Translations under genes and position numbers: made by a program
Assembly (NCBI GenBank): GCA_021613535.1
Contig: CP075492.1
Location: 3,968,001 to 4,032,000, forward strand
Length of the DNA: 64,000 nt
Direction of reading: 5' to 3'
Origin: Adineta vaga
Taxonomy: Eukaryota > Rotifera
Part shown: positions 32,988 to 44,674 of the stretch, one piece after another
Numbering within the stretch: position 1 is the stretch's first letter
Layout: each line of letters begins with the position of its first letter
The notes under the pieces: generated by a model
What the model saw: only the letters and a program-made list of their open reading frames with translations
Databases searched by the model: none
Told to the model about the DNA's origin: nothing

Positions 32988-35900
32988 ATGAATGAAAATA
33001 GAACAGAAATGACTGATATTAAGAACAAAGTAAATAATTTTGATCAGTCAGATGAGAGAAGGTAAAGAACAGAATCTTATTCTTATGCGAAATAAAAACC
33101 GAAAATTTTCATTTAGAGAATCTTCTCGAGTATGGACAATTCGTTCATATTTGTTTTTGTTATGTCTGATAGTTCTATCACAATCAATGATATCATCTGG
33201 TTACATCGGTTCGATAGTTTCTTCATTAGAACGTTATTATGGTTTCTCAACGTCACGTTTAGGAGTAGCTTTTAGTAGTTATGATATTATGGGAGTATTA
33301 TCCATCCCATTGGTATCGTATTTTGGTTCACAAAATAATCGACCGAGAATCGTTGCTTTTGGTGCTTTATTGTTTGCCATTGGAAATATTTTATTTATTT
33401 TACCTTATTTTATTAACGGTTACGAAAAGGAAACAACAGCTAATACATCAAATCAAACAAGCGAACATCTATGTCAAACAAATGCTTCAAATCCACAAAT
33501 TTATTCTCGTGATCCATGTTCAGTATTATCAACTGCAAAGATTTTATCTCATCTAACACCCAATTTAATGGATAAACATATATCAAGTACATATGTAACA
33601 CCACAACCACCATGGACTTATTATATTCTAATATTAGCTATGATCACTATGTCCATTGGTGCAAGTCCATTTTATACATTAGGAATTACATTTTTAACGG
33701 ATCATTTAAATAAAGATGATCAAGCAATTTGTACAAGTAAGTTTAAAATCGTATTGTATTCATTTCTTTTTTTCTTATTTAATTTATTCAAATGAAAAAT
33801 AATAACGAAACAAAACGATATTTTTCTCTTTCCCTAGATTCAAAAAAAAACATTGAAATTGAGGTAAAATAATAGAATAATGTAAATAAAAATAACATCA
33901 TTAATCGCTGCTTTTAATTATGCTTTAATACTTTGGGGTTCTTTTCTAAAGCTCATCTTTAGCATATGTATGTTGATGAGGTCCATCTATATGGTGACGC
34001 ATTGGCGCACGAAGATAGATTACTCGATGATCTTCATCGGGTAATTTATCGTCATCTATTGTTTGAGCACAACGAAATGATAAATTTTCTGCGCTGTAAT
34101 CAGGACGAAATCCTTTTCTTGTACTTATTCTTACTTGAAGATGATCCGTTTTCGTATCACCATCACGTGTATCAGTAAATGATCCGCCTTTTACTGAAAA
34201 CCGATCGGTAGGATCATGTTCACTATCATAATCATAATATCTAAAATAAATGCAACAAAATATTAGTTTGAGAAGAAAATTGAAAATAACAATCGTACTT
34301 AGTTAATGTCCATTCCCAAGTATTACCAAGCATATCATACATTTGATATTTATTTTGAGCAGGAAAAGCATCCACCGGTGCTAAACGTTCAAATCCATCT
34401 CGTACTTGATTTTCAAATGGAAAATCTCCTTGCCATAGGTTAGCTCGTTTTATTTCCCAATCATCTCCCCAAGGATAAGGAGCTGAATCTAAGCCACCAC
34501 GTGCAGCATATTCCCATTCAATTTCTGTTGGAAGTCTCATACCTTTCCAAGTACAATATGCTTGAGCATCATGCCAGGACACATGAGTTACCGGATACGA
34601 TAAACGATCACGTATGTCAATCATTTTACCTTCAGGACGATTCCATCGAATATCTTCAATAGCAATAAAACCTTCATCCTAATGATAGATTTCATTAGAT
34701 TATTGCTTTTTTTATATAAAAAAGAACAAACTTCTGATGGAATATTAACAATAGATTTATTCTTTGGATTTCCTAAGACGAAACTAAAACCTTTTTTTTC
34801 TGCTTCCGTTCGATAACGAATTTTGTCTTGAGTATAACGACGAAATGCTGAAATAGTTACTGGATATTGAAAAATTCTTAATTAAATACAGAAAGAAAAA
34901 CATAGGAAAATAATTATTTAATGAGAAAAAAACAATTTTATCTCTACCTAAATGATCGTGTACGTGCTAGTTTAGCTGGAAATTCCATATTGATTCCTTC
35001 AGGATCATTTATACCCATATAGAAAGAACCTCCTCGAAGTTCAACAAATGATTCCAAATAACGATGTTGATTAACTAAATCATCAAGATCTTGACAGTGA
35101 ATGAAAAGCGGAAGGATGAAAATAATTGGCCACATCGTTGATATATTTTACGTGAAGTGACAGATTGTTTCAAAATATGAATAATTTATGAATAGATAAA
35201 GAGTGGTATCAGCTGTTGTTTTAGGTATACTTTATGGAATGGTTGCATTAGGACCTGCCCTTGGTTTTTTAATGGGTTCTGCGCTTCTTTCGAAATGGAT
35301 TAATATTGGTCGAAATGAATTTCCAAATGGAATAACAACAAATGATCCTCGTTGGATTGGTCGATGGTGGGCTGGTTTTCTCGTATCAGCAAGTTCATTA
35401 ACCATTCTTTCATTTCTTCTTTGTACATTTCCTGCGAAATTATCTCGAGATATTAATCAGACAACACAATCGATAGATAGGACTCAATCAACAGATTCTG
35501 TTTGTGCACTTGGCCAAGCTGCAACACGTCGTCATACTTTACCAAAATTATCACATCCAACTCAATGTAAAGTCGTATGTCAAATATCGAAACTGAAAGG
35601 TTTGATGTTTTGTATTTGATAATTGAAATAGAAAAAAAGGATTTTTTTCTTCATAGATATATTAACAAGTATAGTGGATCTTTTAATGAATTTTACATAT
35701 CTTTTAATTGTTTTAATCAATTCAGTTGAAAGTGTAAGTTGTCTTGAGAAGAGAATTCAATTTTTGAATAAATAAATTCATATGTCAATTTAGATACTTG
35801 TTGTATCATTTACAACATTTATGGTCAAATACATCGAATCTGTATTTAATTTATCATCATCATTATCGAGTACTTTAACCGGTTCAATTGTTGTACCAGC

Positions 35901-36825
35901 TGCTGTATTTGGTACATTTACTGGCGGATATTTAGTTCGTCGTTTTCATATGGGTATTCTTCAATGTATAAAAATGATTTTGATTGCTTGTACAATATCT
36001 TGGCTTGGTTTAATTGCACTTTTATTTCTTAAATGTCAATCAGTAACGAGATATCAAAATGATACATCATGTTCAAAATTGTGTCATTGTTCTCCACATG
36101 TGTATGAACCGGTTTGTTATCAAGAACAAGTTACTTATCTTTCACCGTGTCATGCCGGTTGTACAAATATGAATGGGGCAGTAAGATATTTTTTGAAAAA
36201 GTTTTCTTTCATCTAATCTAATCTTATCTTTATTATATGTGAATAGGATTACTCAAATTGTACATGTTTACCATCTAATCAAAATGTTCGTTCAGGCTCA
36301 TGTCAAAATGCATGTTTTACAGAAACATTTATATTTTTATCAATATTATTTATTGTAACTTTCTTTCAAACTTTGATGGCAACTCCACAATTAATGATAA
36401 TTCTACGTTCAGTTCAGCATGAATTACAATCGTTTGGTTTAGGTTTAGAGAATTGTATCATGAAAATTTTTGCACAAATTCCTGCACCTATTCTCTTTGG
36501 AATTATTATCGATAATCAATGTTTATTTTGGTCACAAGCGACATGTGATCGTCGAGGATCATGTTTTTTATATAATGGAGATCGACTTCCATTTACATTG
36601 TTCGGTACAGCGATTATCGTCAAAGGAATTTCATTTTGTTTGTTGATTATTTTACTTGTTATGACAATAAGACAGTATAGGATACCAAATCGTGCATCAT
36701 CTTCATCTACTACTACTGCTGCTGCGACTACTGTTGCATCTGTTCCTCCTTCTCATTCTGCTGCTTCTTCTCGGATAGCTCAAGCTTTAGAACAAGAAGA
36801 TCCTCTAATTATTTCGCCCTCTTAG
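32988..36825 (+). CDS. Organic anion transporter (OATP/SLCO family)
   Basis: Twelve-TM plasma-membrane carrier of amphipathic organic anions. Exons: 32988-33061, 33117-33736, 35204-35599, 35657-35733, 35794-36180, 36247-36825; 710 codons in phase. TM1-2 include SQSMISSGYIGSIVSSLERYY-like sequence typical of OATPs. The large outer loop has the Kazal-type cysteines (CSKLCHCSPHVYEPVCY, then SPCHAGCTNMNG and NCTCLP). The end shows the last loop CDRRGSCFLY and final TM. The C-terminus is a Ser/Thr/Ala-rich cytoplasmic tail. Start chosen at 32988 because its short exon joins in phase; a TTG start at 33040 would lie across the donor site. Intron 2 is 1467 nt and contains a whole gene on the other strand. 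A decayed duplicate of the last exon lies at 37845-38219. Confidence 0.88.
33946..35135 (-). CDS. SUMF2-like FGE-domain protein with KDEL end, nested in an OATP intron
   Basis: Member of the formylglycine-generating-enzyme (sulfatase-modifying factor) family, expected in the ER lumen. Exons on minus: 34948-35135, 34732-34876, 34299-34678, 33946-34240; 335 codons in phase. Signal peptide MWPIIFILPLFIHCQ. FGE hallmarks are RLPTEIEWEYAARGG, PYPWGDDW, ANLWQGDFP, PVDAFPAQNKY, MLGNTWEWT, KGGSF and LSFRC. The last residues are KDEL, a classical ER-retrieval signal. The two active-site cysteines of SUMF1 (in its GGSYMCHRSYC stretch) are absent here (GGSFTDTRDGDTKTD), as in SUMF2. So it probably has no formylglycine-generating activity of its own and may bind or regulate sulfatases. 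The gene lies entirely within OATP intron 2 in antisense. Confidence 0.85.
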
Positions 36826-37840
36826 TCAATTAAATCTCTTCCATTTGTGAATCTCATTATTTTATCATTTAGATTTTTTTTTCTTCTTTTTCTTTGTTTT
36901 GTATCTATATAAATTACATCTGATAAAGCCTTATAATTATTTAAATAAATGAATAAATAAATGTTTTACCCAATAAACTGGCATATCATTTACCATGAGT
37001 ACTTATATTGGACCCATATTAAAATAGAATTTATAATAAAAATATGTTCATTAATACAATCTTTAAGATCATATTACTGGATAGTATACACAATTATATA
37101 AGACGAAAAGCATAGTTTTGTTTTGTAATAGAAGTGTAAAGAACAATGGAATGACCATAGTTATACTTTGATTGATTGAGATAAAATAAAGATAGAAGAT
37201 AAATGTATTCGTGCCAATCTGATAAAAAATTCATTCGATTCGATAGACATGTCATTAAAAGAATTCTGTTGACCAGCAATCGAACGAATATTTTATTTTA
37301 AAACCCTTGTATATGTATACCGCATGAATGATCATAATAAAATTCAAATATTCCTGTTCATATGCTATCAAAATCTTTATAGAAGCCGAAGCTCTTTAAT
37401 TTCCCTTAGTTATGCATTTCTGCTTGATATATTATAAAATTTAAATTAATTTCTCTCTTCACTTATTTTGAATAATAGGAAAAATGCACGGCTTTTCCTC
37501 CAACGGATATAGTCTAGAATATTCATCTCTATATATAAATACAGCTTTTTCTTCGAGCTTTCCTCCATCAACGCAAAAATGACGTGCTATACTATTTTTT
37601 TATATCAAACAATACAACGATTGCTATTTTAAATAAAACTAATTATAACTAAAAAGCAATAGATTTATATATAAAAAATCAGTATGAAATTTAATGACTT
37701 AAAACCTCCATAGTTATATAAATAACAACAGATGAAATCGACTAATCGATCAAACAACCGAATTTGTCAGAAAAATCGATCATTTATTGCGATTAATCCC
37801 ATGACTACCATATTTTGGCATGTTAGAATCTAATAATAAT
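36826..37840. other. Intergenic region between OATP gene and its partial duplicate
   Basis: AT-rich 3' flank with AATAAA-like words near 36944. No gene recognised; the minus frame 37094-37279 has no support. Confidence 0.4.
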
Positions 37841-37844
37841 CTTT

Positions 37845-38219
37845 CATTTGGTTTAGGTTTAGAGAATTGTATCATGAAAATTCTTGCACTTATTCTCTTT
37901 GGAATTATTATCGATAATCAATGTTTATTTTGGTCATCAGCGACATGTGATCGTCGAGGATCATGTTTTTTTGTATAATGAAAATTGACTTCTATTTACA
38001 TTATTCGGTACAGTGATTATTGTCAAAGGAATTTCATTTTATCGGTTGATTATTTTACTTGTTATGACAATAAGACAGTATAGGATACCAAATCGTGCAT
38101 CATCTTCATCTACTGCTACTTCTTCTCGGATTGCATCAATTGCGAGAGAAGAGGATTCTCCAATTTCTATGTACTTACAATCAATCAAACTTCTTCTACT
38201 CTTGAAATCTGTGATTTGA
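37845..38219 (+). pseudogene. Decayed duplicate of the OATP 3' exon
   Basis: Matches 36434-36825 of the OATP last exon: GGTTTAGGTTTAGAGAATTG, the DRRGSC loop and RQYRIPNRASSSS are recognisable. Compared with the parent it has a short deletion near 37887, an extra base with frameshift near 37974 and a shortened Ser/Thr-rich tail, then diverges (SIAREEDSP). No upstream exon accompanies it, so it cannot encode a transporter. Confidence 0.85.
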
Positions 38220-38972
38220 TTAACGCAGAAGATTTTTTTGTTTCGTGATAGTTCTTTGGGTGTCCATTTGAATTGAGTGTGATGAAAACTCATATATTAT
38301 TTAAATAAAAAGAAATTTCTGCTCAATGAATTGATATGATAATAAGTATTATTTTATCGGATTGGTCACAAGACGATAGTATACTATTTTGACAAATCTT
38401 CGTATATCAAATGAAAAGAAAACATTATTCATTTCACAAAAATAACAAATTACTTTTGAGTATGAATAGAAAAGTTATTAATTATGAGAGAATCAGTTTC
38501 AACAATCGAACCACTTGTGTTCTTGTTATTGTTGCTGATGTTAGTGACGTTGTTGTTATTATTCTTCTTCTTTTTCTTCGTCTTCTTCTTCTTGCTTTCC
38601 AAGTAGATGCTCGAGAAGGAAAAGCAAGGTGCTGGAGAGAAAAGACGCAAGAAGATTGACGTCAGCAAAAACAGAAAGAAAACAGGGCGGTGCGGTGTTC
38701 TCATGCGATTATGAGACAAGAACGAAGAGTTTTCTTCTTGCTCGTCTCTTTCTCTCTCTTCTTTCTCGGCTGCTTCTTCTTTCTGTTGACGACATTCTTC
38801 ATGTCGATGACGTTCTACTAAAAAACATAAGAAATCGCACCACTACTAAAACAGAGAACACATTTGATGACAAGCATCACCAATGGGTAAGTCACATCGA
38901 TTCTAAGATTTTCTATTTATATTTAAACATGTTTACCTATTAGATGATGATCTTATTTAAAATTCGTTAAAA
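38220..38972. promoter_or_regulatory. Upstream region of membrane orphan, pyrimidine- and TTC-rich
   Basis: Contains TTCTTC/CTT-rich tracts (about 38560-38600 and 38730-38790). No conserved frame; it may include 5' UTR sequence of the gene at 38973. Confidence 0.3.
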
Positions 38973-39482
38973 ATGACTGAAAGGCGTGAATCAACAGTCG
39001 ATTGTAATTCAACAACATTTGATTATGATAATTATATCTTATCAATGGTTGGTGATGGACAATCAACAGAAAACTCCTCGGCAACTGAAGATAATGTCAA
39101 AACAGATTATCGTTTATCATTACCATCTTCGTCACAAATTCATACATATCGCTTGAATATTAATTCAACAATTAGTGAAAGAAAAAAGAAGTTCTTATCA
39201 CGTATTATAACTATTGTTGCAATATTTCTTCTTGTTGTTTGTATTTTACTTGTTACATTAACACTTCGTCTTGCACATAAAATCGATGAACTTGTCCGTC
39301 TCAAGCAACTTATGCCAAAGCCAAATACATTTCTACTCATATCAACAACAACATCACCGACAGTAGCAACAACGACAACAACAACACCCGCTTCAGCTTC
39401 AGATAGTTTTGTTCATAGACGACGAGTATCGTCATCATCATCATCCTTTTTTACTTCCATCATTAACGAACAATTCTTTTGA
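38973..39482 (+). CDS. Single-pass membrane orphan protein
   Basis: Single-exon frame of 169 codons. A polar, acidic N-terminal half (YDNYILSMVGDGQSTENSS) is followed by a basic cluster (SERKKKFLSR), one strong TM segment at about residues 78-98 (ITIVAIFLLVVCILLVTLTL) and a Thr/Ser-rich C-terminal half (TTTSPTVATTTTTTPASAS), as in O-glycosylated ectodomains. The positive cluster before the TM suggests a cytoplasmic N-terminus (type II). No family recognised. Confidence 0.5.
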   Translation: MTERRESTVDCNSTTFDYDNYILSMVGDGQSTENSSATEDNVKTDYRLSLPSSSQIHTYRLNINSTISERKKKFLSRIITIVAIFLLVVCILLVTLTLRLAHKIDELVRLKQLMPKPNTFLLISTTTSPTVATTTTTTPASASDSFVHRRRVSSSSSSFFTSIINEQFF

Positions 39483-39785
39483 GAACAAAAAACACACATA
39501 CACATACTTATTTTTATTGTCCTTGTTTTCTCCTGACATCTTTCTTGTTTTATTTTACTTGTCAATTCTTTACACTAATGGAATTTTTGTTTTATTGATG
39601 CCTTTGCGCAATGCGCATCAGAAAAAATTAATTCTTCTTCGTCTTCTTTTTTCCTTCTTATCACATATCGTTTTGGGTATTATTTCAGGTGATTATTACT
39701 CATTTTGTTTTTCACTATGTCTATTAGATATACAAAACTATCGCATAGGTTAGAGTTAGACTCGAGTTGTACATCTTCAAATAAT

Positions 39786-41146
39786 ATGGCAAGACAATCA
39801 GGAAGTGAAATTGATCAGTTTATTCAACGAACACGAGTAAGAAGAAACAAATAAATTAAATATTTGAATTGAAAATTGAATCTTTTCAATTTTAATTAAA
39901 GCCGACAAATCGTGATTTGATTCGTCGAGATATTGTTCAAGCTACTCAATCCAATGTCAGTACTTTAAAATTAGATATTGCTCCATATTATTATAACAAT
40001 GGAACATCGAGAGATTCACTTCGTCTAGTAGGAACTGTTTTATGTCGTTATCGAGGAAATCAATATAATATTCCAATTGAAATATGGCTTCAACAAGATC
40101 ATCCATTTGTTGCACCAATTGCATGCGTCAAACCAACACCAGATATGCATGTATCAACAGCAAGTGCTGATGTTCGACCAGATGGAACCATCATTATACC
40201 TTATATGAGAAATTGGCGTCATGTAAAAACTTAAATATTTTCACTTTTTTCCGAATTTTTATTTCATTTCTTTTTAGCCAAATAGTGATTTAAGTAATTT
40301 ATTGAATGCTATGTCAGAAGCATTCAGTCAATCTCCTCCGGTATATTCAGCTTCGACTACTGCTACCCGTTCAACACCTTATCCAACATCGGCAACATCA
40401 ATGCCGATGCCACAAGGATACAGCATGCCTACTGGTTCAAATACATCTTATTCATATCCATATGGGTATCCACAACAACAAATTCCCCAAGATATTTATC
40501 GAGAATCTCTTCAAGCAGCTGTTCTCAATAAAGTTAGAACTCGTCTCGATGAAACAATTCAAATAGGTAATGCACAAATTGATTCACTTCGAAAAACTGA
40601 ACAAGATTTAAATAATGGAGAAAAAAAACTTCAAACAATTATTCACGATTTAGAACAACAACAAGTTCAAGCTCAAGTTATTACTTTTTTTTACTTTTTT
40701 TCTCACTTTTTTAATTCTATTCTTCTAGAATTATATGACAAGCATACGAGCAAAAACAAATGCAATGATAGATGCAGGACAAAAAACACCATCATCGAAA
40801 AGAGAAAGTTCAGTTGAAGATGATGCTTTGATCCTATCAGCACCTGTTTACAAACAGTAAATTTCTTTATTTCTTTCTTATCTTTGAAATTCTATTTCGT
40901 TTCTCTTAAAGACTTTTACAAGCTTATGCTGAAGAACATGCCATTCAAGATTTATTATATTATCTTGCTGATGGACTTCGTAAAGAATCAATTGGATTAG
41001 ATATTTACTTAAAAGTATAATAATGCTTTTTTTTACAATAAAATTATCTGTTTTTTTTCTAGCATGTAAGAGAACTCTCTCGAAAGCAATTTATCTTGCG
41101 AGCAACGATGCATCGATGTCGACAAATTATCACTCCATCTATATAA
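39786..41146 (+). CDS. TSG101: TSG101, ESCRT-I subunit
   Basis: Component of the ESCRT-I complex that sorts ubiquitinated cargo at endosomes. Exons: 39786-39836, 39902-40222, 40278-40676, 40729-40856, 40912-41014, 41063-41146; 361 codons in phase. The N-terminal UEV domain is clear (SRDSLRLVGTVLCRYRGNQY, IPIEIWLQQDHPF, PDGTIIIPYMRNWRHPNSDL), with no catalytic Cys. A Pro/Ser/Tyr-rich linker precedes a coiled coil (KVRTRLDETIQIGNAQIDSL), and the C-terminal steadiness box follows (AYAEEHAIQDLLYYLADGLR, HVRELSRKQFILRA). The domain order matches animal TSG101, with a somewhat shorter protein. Confidence 0.93.
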
Positions 41147-41231
41147 TAGATCATTTTTTTTTGTAATTTATAATAAAATCGATTTGATTTCACTGATATA
41201 AATAACATTTTTCAAAGCAAGAAAATGATAA

Positions 41232-41266
41232 ATCTTAAATCTTACATCTTAAATCTTAAGTCTTAA
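41232..41266. repeat. Tandem heptamer (ATCTTAA)5
   Basis: Five contiguous copies of ATCTTAA with C in copy 2 and G in copy 5, about 90 bp behind TSG101. A minor microsatellite. Confidence 0.85.
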
Positions 41267-41452
41267 ATAAAGAAATAACTGAAATACGGTTGGTTACCGA
41301 TACTATTCACGTGTATAAATAACATTGATGATTAATAGCTTCAATAACAAATAAGAATAAAAATTATTATTGACTTTTAACGATGAACAAGCGTGTGTAG
41401 CGACGCGTGTCAATTACATATTAGGTCATTACTCTTGATGATAAAGGCACAG

Positions 41453-42150
41453 ATGGCAAATAAAGTAAAAAACAACAGACAAATCGATATATTGCCTTTG
41501 GTAGATAATGATAATAAAGTTGAATATTCGACGGTAATGATATGAAGTAATAATTTGAATTTTTATATTTTGACTTGCAATTATTTCTTTAGCCACCAGT
41601 AAAATCGAAGAATGTATCGCCAAATGTTAATACTGCTGATGGTCTCTATTTCAAATCTAATGATGAATTGGATGCCGAAACTGAAGATCATCTAACACTA
41701 TTATATAGACAAGGTATTGAACAACAAGCAAAGGAAGTTATGGAAGATGCGGAAAAAAAACCAATGTGTGAAATATTTGAAATTGTTGAAAATACTGAAT
41801 TAAATGAAAATGTTCCTGGGGTCAATATGAGCTTTCTTGATCGATTATTTCATCAGTTAACTCGAAAACCACCTTCTGAATCGGACTATTACAGTGATGA
41901 TGTTTTTGAAGATATCAACCAGCGTGAAATAACTACAGTGTGCAATAATTATAGTACAGACAGTGATGAAACGAAATCAAACAATGAATCATCATTTATG
42001 AATAGTCTTCGTTCATTTTTTGATGATTTATCTGAAGAAACAGATGTCATTCGAGGAGTAATTGATGATGATTCTCTTTTTAATCGACGAAGTCGTCGAG
42101 CACATTCTATTAGTTCATCAACACGCAGTGAACAAATTACATCTTTTTAA
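41453..42150 (+). CDS. Acidic, serine-rich orphan protein
   Basis: Two exons, 41453-41533 and 41593-42150, in phase, 212 codons, ATG after a short leader. Product: polar N-terminus (MANKVKNNRQIDILPLVDND), helical acidic middle (LLYRQGIEQQAKEVMEDAEK), hydrophobic-acidic stretches (SFLDRLFHQL, SFFDDLSEETDVIRGVIDDD) and a basic Ser-rich end. No TM or signal peptide. Family not recognised; probably intracellular. Confidence 0.5.
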
Positions 42151-42462
42151 TATCGTATTCTTTTTCTTCAAATAAATTTTAATTTATATCGTCAAACTTT
42201 ATTATGATCATACGTTTCTGAAGAGTCTATTTTGTATAAAGATCGACATGTATCTTATATGATCTTCTTCCTATAGTTAAAATATACTTGTAAATGTCAT
42301 ATATATCCTGTGGAACAAATAATCACGTTTTGTGCGAAGTCTCTATTCTATAATTCTCAGAAAAGAAAAGCTTTTTTCTTGATCGTTTCATTGTAAAATA
42401 TGTTAATCTAAAAATGTATTTTATTTTGATAGGATATCAATTTGAAATTAAGTAAAATAAAA
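42151..42462. other. Convergent intergenic region
   Basis: About 310 bp of AT-rich 3' flank between a plus and a minus gene. Nothing recognised. Confidence 0.4.
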
Positions 42463-44031
42463 TTAGAGATAAGTATAATACGAAATCGGTGATGCAGATT
42501 CAATACTACTTGTTGATGCAGAATATGTCTGTTCTCTTTGTGATTCAGTACTAAAAATATCATGAGCTAGTTCCGAAATTGTTGCAATTTTCTTTTCTGA
42601 TCTTGTTGATGAACGAATAGATCGTCGAGCAAGAAATTGAATTTGTGTATCAAAATTAAGATGCCAACTAAAATAATGATGTCGTCGTAATAACCAAAAT
42701 CCATGTCCAACTGCTGATAGAACCAGAAGAAAACAAAAAAGTGTAATTGAAGTTAAAAACCATCCAACATTCTTTTGATTTGTAAAATAAAATGGACGCT
42801 TCGTTGTTGTTTTAGTTTTGAATGTAATTGTGGTTGAATCGTATATAAAATGTTCTTCATTCGTTTGATATTCATCATTCGTTGTTAATGTGTTCATAGA
42901 ACCAGAACCTTCACTACTTAATGTCATAAAATCATCTTCTGAAGTTGATCGACGAACCATAGTATCAGGTCGCGGTGTTGGAACTAGAAAATATCAATAG
43001 TTTATCAATTGATTTTATTTCGACATATCTACCTCGACGATTTTTTGGACAAGGTCCTTTCCAATTTACATTTAAATTAGATAGATAAAGACTATCTGTT
43101 TGTGGATTACGAAATAAAATTCGTGTTTCAATTGATAACTAAAATATCAATTAGAAATTGAGGAAGAAATCAAAGGAATTTGATTCTTACATTTTTTATT
43201 TTCGATCGTAATGAGTGTTCTATGCGTAACGTTTTATTCGTTAATTGAATTCTTTGTGAAGGATTATCTTTGTGTTTATCTTCAACAATCCATAACTGAC
43301 CGACTACAAAAGACAAATCTTGTAAGAATGAAAAATATTAACGAATCGATTTCTTCTACCTGGTTGACCACGTATACGTAGAGTAAATGAAAGACAACCA
43401 CTGTTACTTGTTGCTAATGTTCCATTGTACTTCAATATAACAGAACACATTTGACGAAAACATTGTGGGTTAGATGTTAGCGTGTAAGTTACACCATTCC
43501 ACGAAGAATCTATTGAACTCAAAGATAAAGTTTTAGAATTGTTTAAAAATAAGTTAAACATATTCAATTACCGCTAGCTAGTTTCCAGAATAATACAGAT
43601 GAAGTAGGATCTCGTCTATGACTTTGATTAACGTTGAACCATTGTTCATCTAATATTATATTAGTTCCTTCAGATGATGTCATAAAGTCAAGGTCATTTG
43701 TTGATATAAAAGGAGAAAATGACCATGTTTGACCTTCATCTGTAACGTTCGCTGAAAAAATATCAGGTAGAATTGTTGCAGCAGTTATTCCATCAAGATC
43801 GATTTGATTTGAAAAAGGATTTTTTGATGTTTCCATGATATTGGTTCGATCGTTTTCATTTCTCGTTCGAGTTATTAAACTCAAATCACTCGTTACTGAT
43901 GCATCTTCATTGGATATTACTTCTTCGTCCATATACTGAGCTGAATAAAGTAAATTTAGTTTATCTTACTCATATACAGACTGTAAATTACCTTGAACAG
44001 TAAATAAAATCGAAAAGATGATGATCTTCAT
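42463..44031 (-). CDS. Type I membrane orphan protein
   Basis: Six exons on minus: 43992-44031, 43572-43940, 43360-43509, 43191-43303, 43033-43138, 42463-42983; 432 codons in phase. Signal peptide MKIIIFSILFTVQAQ, then an acidic ectodomain with several N-glycosylation motifs. A Cys-containing beta-rich part (SNPQCFRQMCSVILKYNG, SGCLSFTLRIRGQPGQLW) recalls MAM or CUB-like folds, though this is only an impression. A Thr-rich stalk, one TM segment (VGWFLTSITLFCFLLVLSAV) and a Ser-rich cytoplasmic tail follow. Likely a cell-surface protein; no family assigned. Confidence 0.6.
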
Positions 44032-44248
44032 TGCTCTATCAGTTATGTAGTGTTCACTCATTTTCATTCTTTTTTCAACATAGAGTACTCATTAAAACAA
44101 CTGTTTCAATCAATCATTTGTTTCTAAGACAAACAATGACCTTGTTTAAAAAGAAGAAACATATGCTTGCTACAATACATATTAGAAAAAGAGAATTGAT
44201 ACAGACACGAGAAGAAAAAAAACGTAAAGTCTCGTCTTTTTTTTTAAT

Positions 44249-44674
44249 TCATGGACTCCATTCAAGTAAGCCAACACCTTGTCCATCGAGAAATGAATTT
44301 GTTAATATACGAATCCAATCAACTAACCACCAAATACCAAGTCCACCAAGTGTTAATAATTTGAAAACACCTGCAACAATATAACCAGCACTACCAACAC
44401 TTAAATAAAACCAATCAGCACCTAATCCACCTAAGAAGAAGGATAGAAGAAAGGCTGCTAATTTGGATTTTTGTTGATAAGTACATTGATTAGATCCATC
44501 TCGTCCCAGTGCCCAACCACGATTGCATACACATACAGCAGGAGTTGCATTCGTATTGCATATACCTTGAACACAATCAATATGTGTTATACATGGAGTA
44601 GATGCACGAGCTGTTATATTTTGTGCTGTTGTTATCGATAAAGTCAGTGAAAAAAGTACGATGATTGTCAGCAT
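44249..44674 (-). CDS. TM2 domain-containing protein
   Basis: Single-exon gene of 141 codons. Signal peptide (MLTIIVLFSLTLSITTAQ), a short Cys-rich EGF-like segment (CITHIDCVQGICN...CVCNRGW), then the TM2 domain: KSKLAAFLLSFFLGGLGADW, two TM helices joined by a short turn, and GGLGIWWLVDWIRIL. The DRF-like triad typical of TM2D proteins appears as ADWFY. Family members TM2D1-3 act at the membrane, in flies in Notch signalling and neural maintenance. The exact ortholog is not clear. Confidence 0.82.
   Translation of the reverse strand: MLTIIVLFSLTLSITTAQNITARASTPCITHIDCVQGICNTNATPAVCVCNRGWALGRDGSNQCTYQQKSKLAAFLLSFFLGGLGADWFYLSVGSAGYIVAGVFKLLTLGGLGIWWLVDWIRILTNSFLDGQGVGLLEWSP

Noticed and set aside
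33040-33116. Start of OATP at a TTG codon at 33040
   Set aside because: No ATG there, and the stretch to 33116 is an intron. The exon 32988-33061 with a true ATG splices in phase to 33117.
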